Source of the DNA: Chlorops oryzae
Lineage: Eukaryota; Arthropoda; Insecta; Diptera; Chloropidae
DNA: 64,000 bases
Direction of reading: 5' to 3'
Assembly (NCBI GenBank): GCA_020466095.1
Contig: CM035808.1
Span: forward strand, 68,643,957 to 68,707,956
The position numbers and the translations under genes were made by a program. This document shows positions 1 to 10,161 of this stretch, piece by piece. Under the pieces are notes generated by a model. It did no database searches. It was not told where the DNA came from and worked only from the letters and a program-made list of their open reading frames with translations. Position 1 is the first letter of the stretch; every line of letters begins with the position of its first letter.

Positions 1-1742
1 TAGAGAAATAGAATGTGATAATGATAAAGAAAATGCAAAAAAAATGAATGAATACTTCATAAAAAGTGTGGAAGATTTAAATGCCTCAATTCAACAAATT
101 AATTATTAAAATAACATCGAGGAAGTAAGCTGTACATTCAAGTTCCGGGAGGTAACAATGCAAGAGTTAAAAGAGGTATGTAAAACACTGAAAAACAAAG
201 CAGACTGGGATAAAATAAATCCAAAACTAATACTAGAGCAATGGAACACGATCGGTCCAGAAATCCACAAGATAATAAGAGAGTCGATGAAAACAGGCGA
301 GTTCTCGGAAAGATGGAAGGAATCAAGGGTAACCCCAGTGGAAAAAATAATGGGTACAAAGAAATGCGAAGAATTTAGGCCAATAAACTCACTGAAAACA
401 TTGGAAAAGATATTAGAAACAGTAATAAAGAGCCAATTGATCGAATACCTCGAAGAGAATAAAATCTTGACGAAAATGCAAGCAGGATTCAGAAAAAATC
501 AATCATGTGAAACGGCAATAAACTACATCATATAAGAATGGAAAATGACAGAAAAGAAATATAAAACTATTGCATTATTTCAAGACTTTAAACGAGCATT
601 CGAGACAAAAGATAAAAAAATCCTTCTTATGAAATTGTTTAAGTACGGGATAAGAGAAACAGAATACAAATGGCTCGAAGCCTACCTAACAAATAGAGTC
701 CAGCGAACAAAATTTAACGAAGAAATCTCCGAAAAAAGTGAAGTAAATTATGGTGTACCGCAGGGATCAATCCTTGGAGCATTACTGTTTATAATATATA
801 TAAACGACATTGTAAAAGTAATAAACGAATCCAATATAATTTTATACGCGGACGATACTCTTATATATGCACAAGATGAGGAAACTGAGAGGTGTAAGCA
901 AAAGTTAATGAATGATGTCAAAAATGTGAATAACTGGCTTAAAATGAATAAACTTAAATTAAATGAACAAAAAACAAAACTTATGGTGATAAATTCAAAC
1001 TGTGATATAAACCTAGAAATAAATAGTAAAAGAATAGAACAAGTGAATACAATAAAATATTTAGGAATTCAGATAGACAAAGAAATAAAAATGGGAAATC
1101 ATATAGAATATATGTGCAAAAAAATCGGGAAGAAAATTGGATTTTTGAAGAGCCTAAGAAATAAAATAGACATAATGACAGCGATAACTATATCAAACAC
1201 AATAATAAGACCACATTTTACATACTGTGCGACGCTAATCTATACAAGCTGTAATAGAATACAAATAGATCGATTACAAAAATATAAAATAAAAACATAA
1301 GATGCATACTAAAAACGAATAGATACACACCACTAAGATTTATGCTTGCTACTCTAAAATGGCTAAGCATAGGGCAAATACTCAAGCTAAACACACATAT
1401 AGCGGTGTTTAAAATAAAACATAATCTCGCGCCAGAATATTTAATCGAAAAAGTCAACTTAGTCAGAGAAGTGCAAACGTATGGACTCAGGAACGCAGAA
1501 GACTTCAGAATAACAATCCAAAGGAGAAAAGCAGCTCAAAATTGTATTTTTTATAAAGGGCTTAGAATATTCAATGAACTACCGCAAACAATAAAATGTC
1601 AAAATAATATTCATGTATTTAAGCGTCAATGTAAACAATATATTGTAAATGACACTAGAAACTTAGATGAAATATGACGAATGTAGAAGGGTGCAATTAG
1701 CATAAAAATGCTAATAATAAAGAAATTCTATCTTCTATCTAT
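1..1742 (+). mobile_element. CR1/Jockey-like LINE, 3' portion
   Basis: Non-LTR retrotransposon entering from the left window edge. It contains the reverse transcriptase, the C-terminal domain, a short 3' UTR with a perfect hairpin and a TCTATCT-type tail. It sits directly against gag-like sequence of an LTR element starting near 1746, so it appears to have inserted into that gag. The 5' part lies outside the window. The clade (CR1, L2 or Jockey) is inferred from the C-terminal motif style and the short repeat tail instead of poly(A). Confidence 0.8.
2..1677 (+). pseudogene. LINE ORF2 reverse transcriptase, broken
   Basis: This is the RT of the LINE, which copies the element RNA at the nicked target. 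Frame 2 reads through the linker and fingers, then FRPINSLKTLEKILE, QAGFRKNQSCETAI, a degraded FQDFKRAFE (normally DxSKAFD), GVPQGSILG, and YADDT at 845-856 with both catalytic aspartates. The C-terminal LATLKWLSIGQILKL region follows. Defects are in-frame stops at 107-109 and 533-535, and a one-base frameshift near 1285-1290 after which frame 1 continues from the LRFMLATLKW stretch to the stop at 1675-1677. Only three disabling changes over about 560 codons suggests moderate age. Confidence 0.8.
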
Positions 1743-1745
1743 CTA
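1696..1745 (+). repeat. LINE 3' hairpin and TCTATCT tail
   Basis: An 8-bp perfect stem, ATTAGCAT (1696-1703) with ATGCTAAT (1708-1715), closes an AAAA loop. It is followed by AATAAAGAAATTC and then a (TCTATCT) tail. A terminal stem-loop plus short tandem tail is the usual RT recognition layout in CR1/L2-type LINEs; that role here is inferred. Confidence 0.7.
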
Positions 1746-2470
1746 TTTCTGAATTTCGCAGACTCGTCTGCAACACCCTTTTTTCTTTTGAGCCACCGAA
1801 TTTTGCTGCTGCTCTGGGTTTGGCACAAAAATTGGCAACAAACCAAAACAGGTTCTCTTTTGCGGAAACTTAAAATCAAGGATTAAACAGTTTCCCCTAA
1901 CTACGTCAACACTGGGCAAAGTACAGCCAACACCTAGAAATTGGTGAATCGTTGACCGCCACGAGCTCATGAGCAACAAGCTCCTTCAACAAATTTCGGA
2001 CCCTTTAAACTACCATTCTCACAAAGCAATCAACAGCGCTCATGAATTCTTGTAGTCGCAACTATGTCCCACAGCCTAATTTACAATCACGTAACCCATT
2101 CCAAAATCCAACTCTAAGAGGAAATTTGCCACCTACCACAACGCAACAATGTAACATGACTCCAGACACAGATGTTAGCATGCGCACAGTAAGCAAATAA
2201 TTTTCATCCCCACCAACCACAGGAAAGAGGAGCAAACTCACAGAGAAATGGTCAAAACAATGCTCATAGAATCAACAATTTGGGACAGGAAAGCCTTCAG
2301 GAAAATTCAGATGAAGACAGTATAGAGGCCATTCAGGACAAAGCAGTACCTGGAAACGCTTCTGTAGAGGATATCTGCACCAATCCGCACCAATCCTATG
2401 AAGACGAAATAAATTTTATAGGGGAAGCTCACTTCTCCGCTACATTGATAGATCAATAGGCGTAAAAAAT
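1746..2470 (+). pseudogene. Errantivirus-type gag remnant
   Basis: Begins with a stretch like EFRRLVCNTLFSFEPPNF followed by an Ala/Leu-rich helix, typical of the capsid part of errantiviral gag. After several stops comes an Asn/Gln-rich part and an acidic stretch (about 2285-2455, SLQENSDEDSIEAIQDK) leading into the protease. The frame changes repeatedly. This is the structural protein that packages the element RNA, here dead. Assignment rests on order and residue style, not on strong motifs. Confidence 0.55.
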
Positions 2471-3340
2471 CTAAAGCTTATTGTCGGCACAGGTGCCTCC
2501 AGAAGCTATACAAAAAATCTCCAATATTTTAAAGGTGTAAAAAAACTCTCAAAACCATTCCTTGTAAAATCCTTCACGGCTCTAATAAAATCGAATACAA
2601 AATCAAAGTTTTTCAGGGAAATAGTGGAATTTTTGGGATTTTTCGTTTCAACTAAGGGCATTTAAACCAGTATAACAAAAATAATACAAAAGTCAACTAC
2701 AAACTGTTCTCTACACTAAGAGACCTGATGTCCGTTTTGGGTCTTGCAGGCTTCTACAGCCGATTTGTTAAGGATTGTGCGGCAATAGCAAAACCACTGA
2801 CGAAGTATTTGCGTGGTGAAGAGGGTCATATAAGTACTAAACAATCCAAACTTGTAATAATTTCATTCGACGCAGAAGCCCTAGCAGCGTTTGTAAGATT
2901 AAGGTGACTCCTCGCTTCTGAGAACGTACTTCTTGTGTTACCCAACTTCGAAAAACCATATGATCTAACGACGGACGAATCCTCGCATGCTATCGGAGGC
3001 ATTCTATCTCAGAACGGTTGACCAATAACTATGATCTGAAGAACCCTATCTCTTGCTGAAGAAGACTACGCCACAAATAAGCGTGAACTGTTGGCCATTG
3101 TTTGGGCTCTGAAAAGATTCAGGCACTATCTATACAGCGTTAACAAAATTAATAAATTCACAGACTATCAACGTTCTCTATTTCTGATAAAAATCCAAAT
3201 TCAAAACTTAAGCGGTAGAGAGCATTTATAGAGGAGTTCTCTACAAAATTGTTTTACAAATCAGGCAAGGATATTATCGTTGCCGATGCCCTTTCACGAC
3301 AACATATCAATATAATTACGCAGCACTGAATCTAAAAGAC
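2455..3340 (+). pseudogene. Protease / RT-end / RNase H remnant of gypsy pol
   Basis: The protease motif reads GTGAS in place of DTGAS (near 2490), so the catalytic Asp is lost. The sequence then jumps directly to the RT/connection segment (VEFLGFFVSTKG near 2625), so the RT core including the catalytic YxDD is deleted. LAGFYSRFVKD (about 2745), TDESSHAIGGILS (RNase H, about 2970), EEDYATNKRELLAIVWAL (about 3055) and a Y-FTDY near 3160 follow in shifted frames with stops. It ends with a DALSR-like motif near 3290. Confidence 0.75.
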
Positions 3341-3435
3341 AAACAAAAATACTTTTCCAAAACCGCGTTCGTCATGCCATATTTTATAAAGATACCGAAG
3401 ATCTCCTCAAACACATCGAAGAGTCTATAAACCTT

Positions 3436-4870
3436 TTGTTAGTTAATGCAGTCGGTTGCGATTTATACACCCTGGCACAAATTCAGCATATCCTTATTAC
3501 AAAATATCCCTCTCTCAAATTCTGCTATGCAATTAAATTCGTCACTGATGTTTTCAATTCTGATGACCAGATGGAGATTGTTATAAACGAACACAATAGA
3601 CCTCATCGTTCAATCGCAGAAAACACAAAGCAAGTATTTACAGATTATTTTTTTCCGAACTTAAAATAGAAACTAAAAACTATCACGCTTCAGTGCAAAA
3701 CATGCCGTGCGGCAAAATACGAAACACACCCTCACAAACGAGAAATAGGAGAAACTCCTATACCATCACTCCCAGGCGAGATCTTGCATATCGATAGCTT
3801 CGGATAGAAAGGGCGTAACTCATTATTTTGCTACTTTACAGGAGAAGGAAAAAACTTCATAAAATCGCAAAGGTTAGATATTTAAAAAAAGTTTAAACGC
3901 AAAGTCAATTAAATACTACGCACGAAATTTGTTTTAGGCTTGAATTTTTATTTTTTCTGTGTTTCGAGCAGTTTTCTGAGTTAGGGCTTTTTGATATCAA
4001 TTTTCGTTCAAAACACGTGAGTTAGGTCTTTGTACGCAAAGTTTAAAATATAAATAAAATTATAAGATGCGATCCAGCACTATACTGTAACCAATAATAT
4101 CGGTTAGTGGTTTCTATTGATACAATTAATTCAAAACAAATATTTTTTGAACACATTATTCACTGTTTTCACGTTCGTGTCTTGAGTCTTTGCATGCATA
4201 CAGACCAAGAGAGACATGCAAAGACTTAAGAAAGGAACGTTCGCTATGAGTTAGGGCTTTTTTAAAAGTAACTATAACTTCGGTATTTTCAATCAAAGGT
4301 CGTCAATTTTTTTGGAGGGGGTGTATTTGAGAGTCGACCATCAGAAAATGCAAAAATCTCGTTTTAAGAAAATGAGTTACGCCCTTTCTATCCGAAGCTA
4401 TCGATATGGATATTTATAATACAAACAAAAAATATTTCCTAACCTGTTTAGAAAATATTTCGAAATTTTCAATCACAAAACCAATACCTTCAAGAGCCAT
4501 TATCGATGTTAAACCAGCTCTGTTAGAAATCCCCAATTTTTTTAAAAGCACGAAAACATTAGTTTATGACAAAGAAAAATCGCTTAACTCTCAGACTTTT
4601 AAAAGCCTAATAAGAAATTAATTCGGTGAAGAGAGCTTCACAGCTCCACCCCTACATAGCGCCAGATATAATAGGTCCATCCACGCAACCACAAAATTTA
4701 AACCAATTGACATCATTCAAGCATTACCAGCAGAGTTCGAAAATAACCATCAACCGTTTGAACATTATGATTCTCCTTCGACTTTATTCATATAAAGCAA
4801 TGCATAAATGGTTTCTCTCAGAGAACAACACTTATGCCAAGAACGATTTGGTTTCTCACTGAGATTTATT
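3436..4870 (+). pseudogene. Integrase remnant, interrupted by a MITE
   Basis: An open stretch at 3436-3669 carries the zinc-binding region (HNRPHRSIAENTKQVF), continuing out of frame to the CKTCRAAKYE cysteines and a LHIDSF catalytic-Asp region near 3790. The reading is broken by the 3801-4399 insertion. It resumes at 4406 (TNKKYFLTCLENISKF) through a PALLEIPNFF/LVYDKEKSLNS stretch in which the second catalytic Asp is at 4569-4571, then degenerates. This is the strand-transfer enzyme of the errantivirus-type element, non-functional. Confidence 0.75.
3801..4399. mobile_element. MITE with 30+ bp TIRs inserted in integrase
   Basis: Ends are inverted repeats: AGCTTCGGATAGAAAGGGCG at the left (from about 3801) and its reverse complement at the right (to about 4399); the repeats extend further inward (GTAACTCAT). 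The target ATCGAT/ATATCGAT is itself palindromic, so the exact TSD is ambiguous. No ORF. The interior contains a hairpin (AGTCTTTGCATG .. CATGCAAAGACT) and 4090-4190 is strongly similar to the arm of the large foldback at 22878-25005. Confidence 0.75.
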
Positions 4871-5307
4871 TTCAGTTCTTAAAAATATCTCTCCATGCAA
4901 AAAGACTTATATTCGAGAAATACTTTCAGTCATCCGGTGAGTGATATACGATTTGTTTGAAAATAAAACTCATTTTTCCCTGTTGTAATTTCCGATCAGT
5001 GAGATTTATTTCTTTTCTCACATTATATTCCTCACTTTGTGAGAAGAACTTTTATTCTTACAAAATTAGGGTTTCTCTCTGAACAACAACAAATATCTTC
5101 GAACTCTGATTAGCAGAAAACCTCAAAGAGAAAATTCAGAAAAAAATTATTTCAAAGCAAATATCTTATTTACATAAGAAACAAACTGACCCCAGTCTTT
5201 ATCTAAAAGGTAGTGCAAAAAGACTTATGGTGCACGCTTCAAATTGAGGGGAGAACAGTTCATAAAGATAACATTCGATTCCTCTCTACAGCCTCCTAAT
5301 ATTCATA
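4870..5307. other. AT-rich spacer, integrase-to-env
   Basis: No coherent frame. It contains several repeats of a TTTCTC..GTGAGATTTATTT-like word (about 4850, 4995, 5040). It probably represents the decayed integrase C-terminus and env 5' region. Confidence 0.3.
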
Positions 5308-5655
5308 ATGGGAATACCCGCCAATCATGCTACCATTCTGGAGTATTCTTCCTCATACTACATCCCAGTTTCTGATAGAAATGCTGCCATTTTTGACGAA
5401 TTTGGAGCTTTGGCCCACGTTACTAAACTGAAAGACTTTAATATGATAGCAGAAGCAACCAAAAATTTCACTAAAATTTTCCGCAGTTGCAAATAAGAGA
5501 ATTGTTAGAGTACGATTTGGAGCAAATATTGAAAACCATAGACTCTCTGCGCGTGCACCACAGATATGCTCGAAGCACAAATTTTTTTGGATCTGCATTT
5601 AAATATGTGGCTGATACGCCGGACTATGATGACTTTTCAAAGGTTTTGTTGTGAG
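5308..5655 (+). pseudogene. Env-like (F-protein type) remnant
   Basis: An ORF (62 codons from 5308) and its continuation after one stop resemble the N-terminal half of errantiviral env: a LAHVTKLKDFNMIAEATK segment, an ELLEYDLEQIL helix, then a basic HHRYARS cleavage-site-like region followed by a hydrophobic FFGSAF stretch. The C-terminal half with the transmembrane anchor is missing; the sequence runs straight into LTR-like DNA at about 5654. This is an old copy, clearly dead. Identification is by pattern and by its position downstream of integrase. Confidence 0.6.
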
Positions 5656-6215
5656 TTACAACATACGAGTACTCACTGTACTACCTAGCATGAACTGATC
5701 GATAGAAAGAGTCGACCGTTTTTGCAAGACCAGCGAATAACAGACAGAAGCGAACAAAAGAAATGCAACGATCGAAGACGATGACGCAATATCATCACCA
5801 AATCAGAACAAGAGTTGGAACACAGAAGTAGGTAGAGAACAGCGAAATTGGGCTATAGTCGATTCCACAACAGCAGTTCATCATTGCGGAAGTGTTCCAG
5901 CTTTGGCGAGAAAGTGCAGCATAAGCATTTTCTCCTTATAAAAGGGAAGAATCAACATCGACAAGCGGACTCTTGATTTCGTATTCAAAGTCTCAGCTCC
6001 GGTGCACGTACTCACCCAAGGGCCACGACAGCGGAGCGTAGACTTAAGGGTTAGACAGGGAATTAGGGAAGTCCTTCGAGTCAATAAGGAGCTAGAGTAG
6101 GATCCAAACATTGTAATTAAAGTAACAAGTAAATTAATAAAAGGACTTAAATGAATTCTCTGTGTCCGGAGTATTATTTAAAAAGGATAATTAGGTCTGG
6201 GTATTAGTCTGGAGG
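5654..6215 (+). repeat. Probable LTR of the errantivirus-type element
   Basis: Follows the env remnant directly and starts AGTTACAACA, like other errantiviral LTRs. It has a TATAAAAGGG promoter-like box at about 5937 and AATAAAAGG polyadenylation-like signals near 6135. No second copy is in the window, so the boundaries are tentative. Confidence 0.45.
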
Positions 6216-7164
6216 AGCCAGACTGATACATTCCCCTTATAATCACAAGAGTTTGGAGAAAGCAAATTGAGCTAATCTCAGCAAATAATCTTTAGAAAGT
6301 AATAATAACATAAATGTTATCCCAGATGAATAATCAACTTCGTACAGTATATATTCTCTTAAACAAAACAAAATACAAGGACATTGTTTAAGGGCGTTGC
6401 GCTCCCACAAGCAAGACGTGGAGATAAGAAAAGGGAATTAATAAGGGTCCACTGGGAGCGCGAGATTAGTACTTACAGAGCTTGAGAAATTTCTTGAACC
6501 GTTTATTCCGTCGTAATATCAGTAAATAATGCACGAGTTCTCTTTTCAATCGTAATGCATATATAATTCTAAATTAATAAAAAATTCGATGAGTGGCCGG
6601 TCGATGCAGAGGCAAACTTGCCAAAAAAAATGCGGGAAAAACAGTGCCTATAGAAGGCGCGCGAAAAAAATGATCCTGTAGGTTTAATTATGACTGGAAG
6701 AAAACCGACCGGAACCGCGTGATGCTCAACGAAGAATGGTATTTTTATAAGCTAAGCTGACGTTCGCGGAAGTGAAAAAGTAACGAGTGAAACCGTTGAC
6801 AGTTCTAATGGTTGCACGCAACCGCCAAGTAGGAAATAATGCACGACTTTCGCGTATACATCGCCGGCCTCCTTGCAACATCGTTGCAAAATAACAAAAG
6901 TCATATGATAAACAATTAATGGTTAGACTAAGCGAAAAAATAATATAAGGATATAAAAAATATGAGATGAACAATTCTAGGTGAGATTATTCGAAAAAAA
7001 TATGAAAAAGTTACTTATGTTATAACGGATCCGGATGTTAAGTAACCTAGAGCGGAATTTTGAGCCATCGGGAGTCCGTTGATTCGCGGGAGGATGCCAG
7101 GACGCATAAGCTTATATGACACGTCACTGGCCAAAATCAATTGACAAGGCGAGCGCAGATGAAA
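6216..7164. other. Unassigned spacer
   Basis: No credible gene. A 9-bp inverted repeat GCGCTCCCA (6399-6407) / TGGGAGCGC (6453-6461) is present. The region is richer in CG dinucleotides than its surroundings (about 6590-6870) and may be the leader of another retroelement; I do not recognise it. Confidence 0.3.
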
Positions 7165-7592
7165 AGTTTTATCGGTTTCGTTTTAAACGTTTTCGAACAA
7201 CGCACATTCCATTCAATTCAATAGATTAAAGTCTGGTCACCCTGATCGAATAAACGGGTCGTGTTTTTGATAGCGCTTATTTAATCGAAGATTTTTAAAA
7301 TAAATCATTGTTTTAATTAAATAAACACTCGGATTTTTTGGAAGAAAGAGTAAAGCAAATCTGTGCGCCTTATAATATGTGGATTGAGGGAAGCATATAG
7401 GTGCAAATTGTGACACAAATATAAACTAAAATCAACTGTATTAAATCTGAAACAAAAGAAAATTAAGGCAACAACAAAAACACTACTTAGTGCTCTCTCA
7501 AATAGCTGAGTGGAACTTGTGGAACCTGAAGCTCTCTGAGATTCTAAGATTGCCAACTGTAAATTGATTAGAATTTTAAAGGTCGACGCACA

Positions 7593-7817
7593 ATGCCGCC
7601 GGCTGAGTGCAAAGAGTGCACGGTGAAATTGCTACAAACAGACGATTCAATTTCATGTTCTGGTGGATGTGCCTGCGTTTTCTGTGTAAAATGCAGCAAT
7701 ATAAAGAGAACCGAAATTAAAATTATGAATGAAAATTTGAACATCAAGTGGTTCTGTTATCAGTATACACTCTCCGATATGAACACAAAATTTATAGAAA
7801 TAAAACACTTACTATAA
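7593..7817 (+). pseudogene. LINE ORF1 N-terminus, PHD-like zinc finger
   Basis: Starts ATG at 7593. Cys/His spacing CKEC, CSGGCACVFCVKC and a final CYQYTL fit a PHD-type finger, as found in ORF1 of CR1-like LINEs. An in-frame stop at 7815-7817 separates it from the next segment (7896-8552), which is in the same frame. It is probably the start of the ORF1 RNA-binding protein. Confidence 0.65.
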
Positions 7818-7895
7818 AAATGTAACCAAAACAACAACAGAAAAGATGAAATAAAATGCATTATTAATGAAGTATTTAATCAAAAACTCCATCTG

Positions 7896-8552
7896 TTGAA
7901 AGCTGGTATTGTCACCGAATTTGTATCTTTAATTCAACAAAATATTTCTGTTAAATTGAACGAAATGAAATTAGACATAGGTAAGGAATGCTCAAAAGTA
8001 CAAGAAATTAATACTCAAAAGCTTAATGAAGTATGTGCGGACATAAGCAATAAAAATGATAATAATCATATGACATATGCAACAGCTGCGAAACAAAGTG
8101 TGAACCGAATTGTAATTAAACCGAAAGATAAAGAAAAGAAAAGCAAACAAACAAAACAAGTGCTTAAATCTGTAATTGAACCTACCGAAGGTCTGGTGAG
8201 TGCAGACAGAGAGATAAACAGCGGCGGAATAATTGTGGAATGTAAGAGCACGGAAGCTTGTGAACAATTGCAGCATAAAATTACAGAACACATTGGAAAT
8301 GACTATGATATGGAGAAAACGAGGGACAAAAGCGAAATAAAAAAAATATTTAAGGTTATTGGACTATCAGAGAGACTAAACAATGAGCGCATAATAGATT
8401 GCATAAATAAACAAATTTCTGTATGTGAGGGAAAAGAGTTTAAAGTCATAAAGCTGTTTGAAAATGTAAATAGAAGAGAAGAAAATTTTAATGCCCTTAT
8501 TGAAACAGATAAAGCAACATGTGAACTTATTTTAAAACAAACAAAAAATTAA
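7896..8552 (+). pseudogene. LINE ORF1 central region
   Basis: A 218-codon open stretch: an amphipathic, probably coiled-coil N-terminal third, a Lys-rich linker (about residues 78-95), then a gag/RRM-like domain (SGGIIVECKSTEACEQLQ .. KIFKVIGLSE). It binds element RNA in related LINEs. It ends at a stop, and the knuckle region follows in another frame (8575), implying a frameshift near 8545. Confidence 0.65.
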
Positions 8553-8574
8553 CATAGAATTTGAGACATGCATT

Positions 8575-8800
8575 GTGTTTGATTACGTAAGAATCCTAAG
8601 ATGCTTGAAATGTTTGGGCTATAATCACAAGGCGGTTGGATGTATTTATAAAAACGCTGGCAGTCAATGTGCAGGAAATCATGATGTAAAAGATTTTATA
8701 GCAAATCTTTACAAATGCGTTAATTGTTGCGAGTGGAAAAAAACTATTAAATGTAGACCTTAACCACTCTGCGTTTAGTAGCGAATGCCCAGCATATAAA
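8575..8800 (+). pseudogene. LINE ORF1 CCHC zinc knuckles
   Basis: Reads CLKCLGYNHKAVGC, then CAGNHDVKD with one Cys lost, then YKCVNC, followed after a stop by a SSECPAYK-like end. This is the triple-knuckle layout of Jockey/CR1/I-type ORF1 proteins. Confidence 0.65.
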
Positions 8801-8854
8801 AAACACTTTGAAAGTAAAACAAGAAGTCGTAAGTAGCAATCAACGAACTCGGAA

Positions 8855-9049
8855 TTAAAATGTATATATCTTAATATTAACAGTATTTTAGCTAATAAAA
8901 ATGAATTAGAGAAACTTATTGAAATTTTTAATCCAGCATTAACATTATGTACTGAAACGTGCACCACATCCGAAATTACATGTCAAGAACTAAAAATAGG
9001 TACCTATACTTTAGTCCGATGTAATTCACATAGTAGGCATACCGGTGGG

Positions 9050-9052
<3 letters not shown>
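8855..9052 (+). pseudogene. LINE endonuclease (APE-type) N-terminus
   Basis: Reads LNINSILANKNELEKLIEIF then LTLCTETC and a YTLVRCNSHSRHTGG stretch. This is the start of an apurinic-like endonuclease; the E of TET is the catalytic metal ligand. It is truncated by the insertion at 9053. Confidence 0.65.
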
Positions 9053-9099
<47 letters not shown>

Positions 9100-9405
9100 G
9101 GTGTAAAGCAGTTGAAAGCCTTGTAGTGTGGGGCCTCCACCCACCAAAGTCACCCCTATGTCCGACGGGTACCCTTTCGGGACACCGATTTGGTATTACG
9201 TCGAAAGGCCGTCGTGAGCCCGAAGCTCAAACATCGTTCGTTATGTCGTCATTTTAGTCATCCGTTCGACTGGTTTCTTGCTGTTGAAGTCTCTTTCGTT
9301 CCGCTTCAGCTCTTCTTAATTTTTCCATCACTTTCGCAGCAAATTCTTTGACTGCTCTCCATTTCGTTTCCGTGGAACACATTTCGCTCACAATGTTACT
9401 GACAA
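9053..9405 (-). mobile_element. Antisense LINE 3' end with 43-nt poly(A)
   Basis: On + this is a T43 tract (9053-9095) followed by a GC-richer 3' UTR and a short coding stretch. On - a MCSTETKWRAVKEFAAKVME / RRAEAERKRLQQQ reading ends near 9255. That charged tail resembles the C-terminus of R1/LOA-type non-LTR ORF2 proteins. It is severely 5' truncated. The long unbroken poly(A) suggests a relatively recent insertion. Confidence 0.6.
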
Positions 9406-9612
9406 GTTATTGATGAATTAACTAAAGCACAAGTTTCATGGCCTAATCGACTGAGATGCAGGTATCTTCCCTTAATCGACGTGGGCACTAGTTTCATTCT
9501 GGAAAAACGGACATAAAGAAATCCTTGGTAGTATCGTTCAGCCAATCTCACCTACATAGCATCAAGAGGTAGACATTTACCCCCAACGGCAAACGCCAAA
9601 TTTTTTATAACA
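9405..9612 (-). other. Coding-like stretch of unknown origin
   Basis: On - one frame is open for about 65 codons with a single TAG stop, including PLDAM, RLAERYYQGF and HLSRLGHETCALVNSS. I do not recognise the family. It may be an upstream part of the antisense LINE (after a frameshift) or an unrelated transposase fragment. Confidence 0.3.
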
Positions 9613-9613
9613 A

Positions 9614-10161
9614 TAACAGCCGGTTTCACCACATCAATTTAATTGAAAATTATTTAAATTTTTCTAGTTTCTGTTTCACCATTCAAAATTAATTCATATT
9701 TAACTTTCATTTAAATGAGCCTTGGTGCCCATTTAAATATGACAAAAGTAACTCTGTTTTCGTCTTGAAAACAGCTGACGCAAAGAATTCAAAGAATTGC
9801 TGATCTGCTCATTCTTGGACATAACGCGTTGAACTCCTCCGCGACAATATCCCATGCCTTTTCTTTTTCACCAGGTCTTACTTTTCCCGTTGTTTTATTT
9901 TCCAAGACACCCTTTTGCCTCTTCACTAAATTAAGTAAAATTTCTATTTCCTCTTCCGAAAAATTCTTTGTTCGCACATATCCCTCCATGTTCAATTTTA
10001 AAAAAATCAGCTGATTTCGCAAGTGCTGCCACTTTTCTCATGTGTCAAATTCAAATCTTGGTGAAACTCAAAATAATTAAATTTAAATTTAAGTAAAAAA
10101 TTAAATTAATATTAATTTTCATTTAAGTTCCGATAAAATTTTTTGGTGAAACCGGCTGTAA
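9614..10161. mobile_element. PIF/Harbinger-type MITE with Myb-like ORF
   Basis: Perfect 15-bp TIRs CAGCCGGTTTCACCA (9617-9631) and its complement (10144-10158) are flanked by TAA duplications (9614-9616 and 10159-10161), the 3-bp TWA signature of PIF/Harbinger. The TIR core GTTTCACCA is repeated inside each end (9673-9681 and inverted 10059-10067), likely extra transposase-binding sites. It is 542 bp between TSDs. Confidence 0.85.
9789..10022 (-). pseudogene. Myb/SANT-like DNA-binding domain fragment
   Basis: From an upstream Met (or a better internal Met, MEGYVRTKNF) it reads KNFSEEEIEILLNLVKRQKG, a VLENK segment, then EKEKAWDIVAEEFNAL. This is the Myb/SANT-like (MADF-like) domain that partners the transposase in Harbinger elements. 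The ORF stops after the RSAIL segment, before the third helix is complete, so it is a remnant of the autonomous parent's second protein. It is inside a Harbinger-type MITE, which supports the call. Confidence 0.7.

Larger units (their letters stand above)
1743..6215 (+). mobile_element. Decayed errantivirus-type gypsy LTR element
   Basis: Sequential remnants of gag (1746-2470), protease fused by deletion to the end of RT (about 2460-2680), RNase H (to about 3340), integrase (3436 to about 4870, interrupted by a MITE) and env (5308-5655), then an LTR-like block. The order gag-pol-env is that of insect errantiviruses. Many stops, frameshifts and internal deletions show it is old and non-functional. 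The 5' LTR is not visible because a LINE abuts the gag. Confidence 0.75.
7165..9052 (+). mobile_element. 5' half of a CR1/Jockey-type LINE
   Basis: Contains a 5' UTR-like segment, an ORF1 with a PHD-like zinc finger, coiled-coil region and zinc knuckles, and the first about 65 codons of the ORF2 endonuclease. It is cut off at 9052 by the T43 tract of an antisense LINE. The rest of ORF2 is not found downstream. The 5' boundary (around 7165-7260) is a guess. Confidence 0.7.

Noticed and set aside
9045..9257. + ORF starting with poly-Phe
   Set aside because: Translation of the T43 tract; the real coding trace is on the opposite strand.
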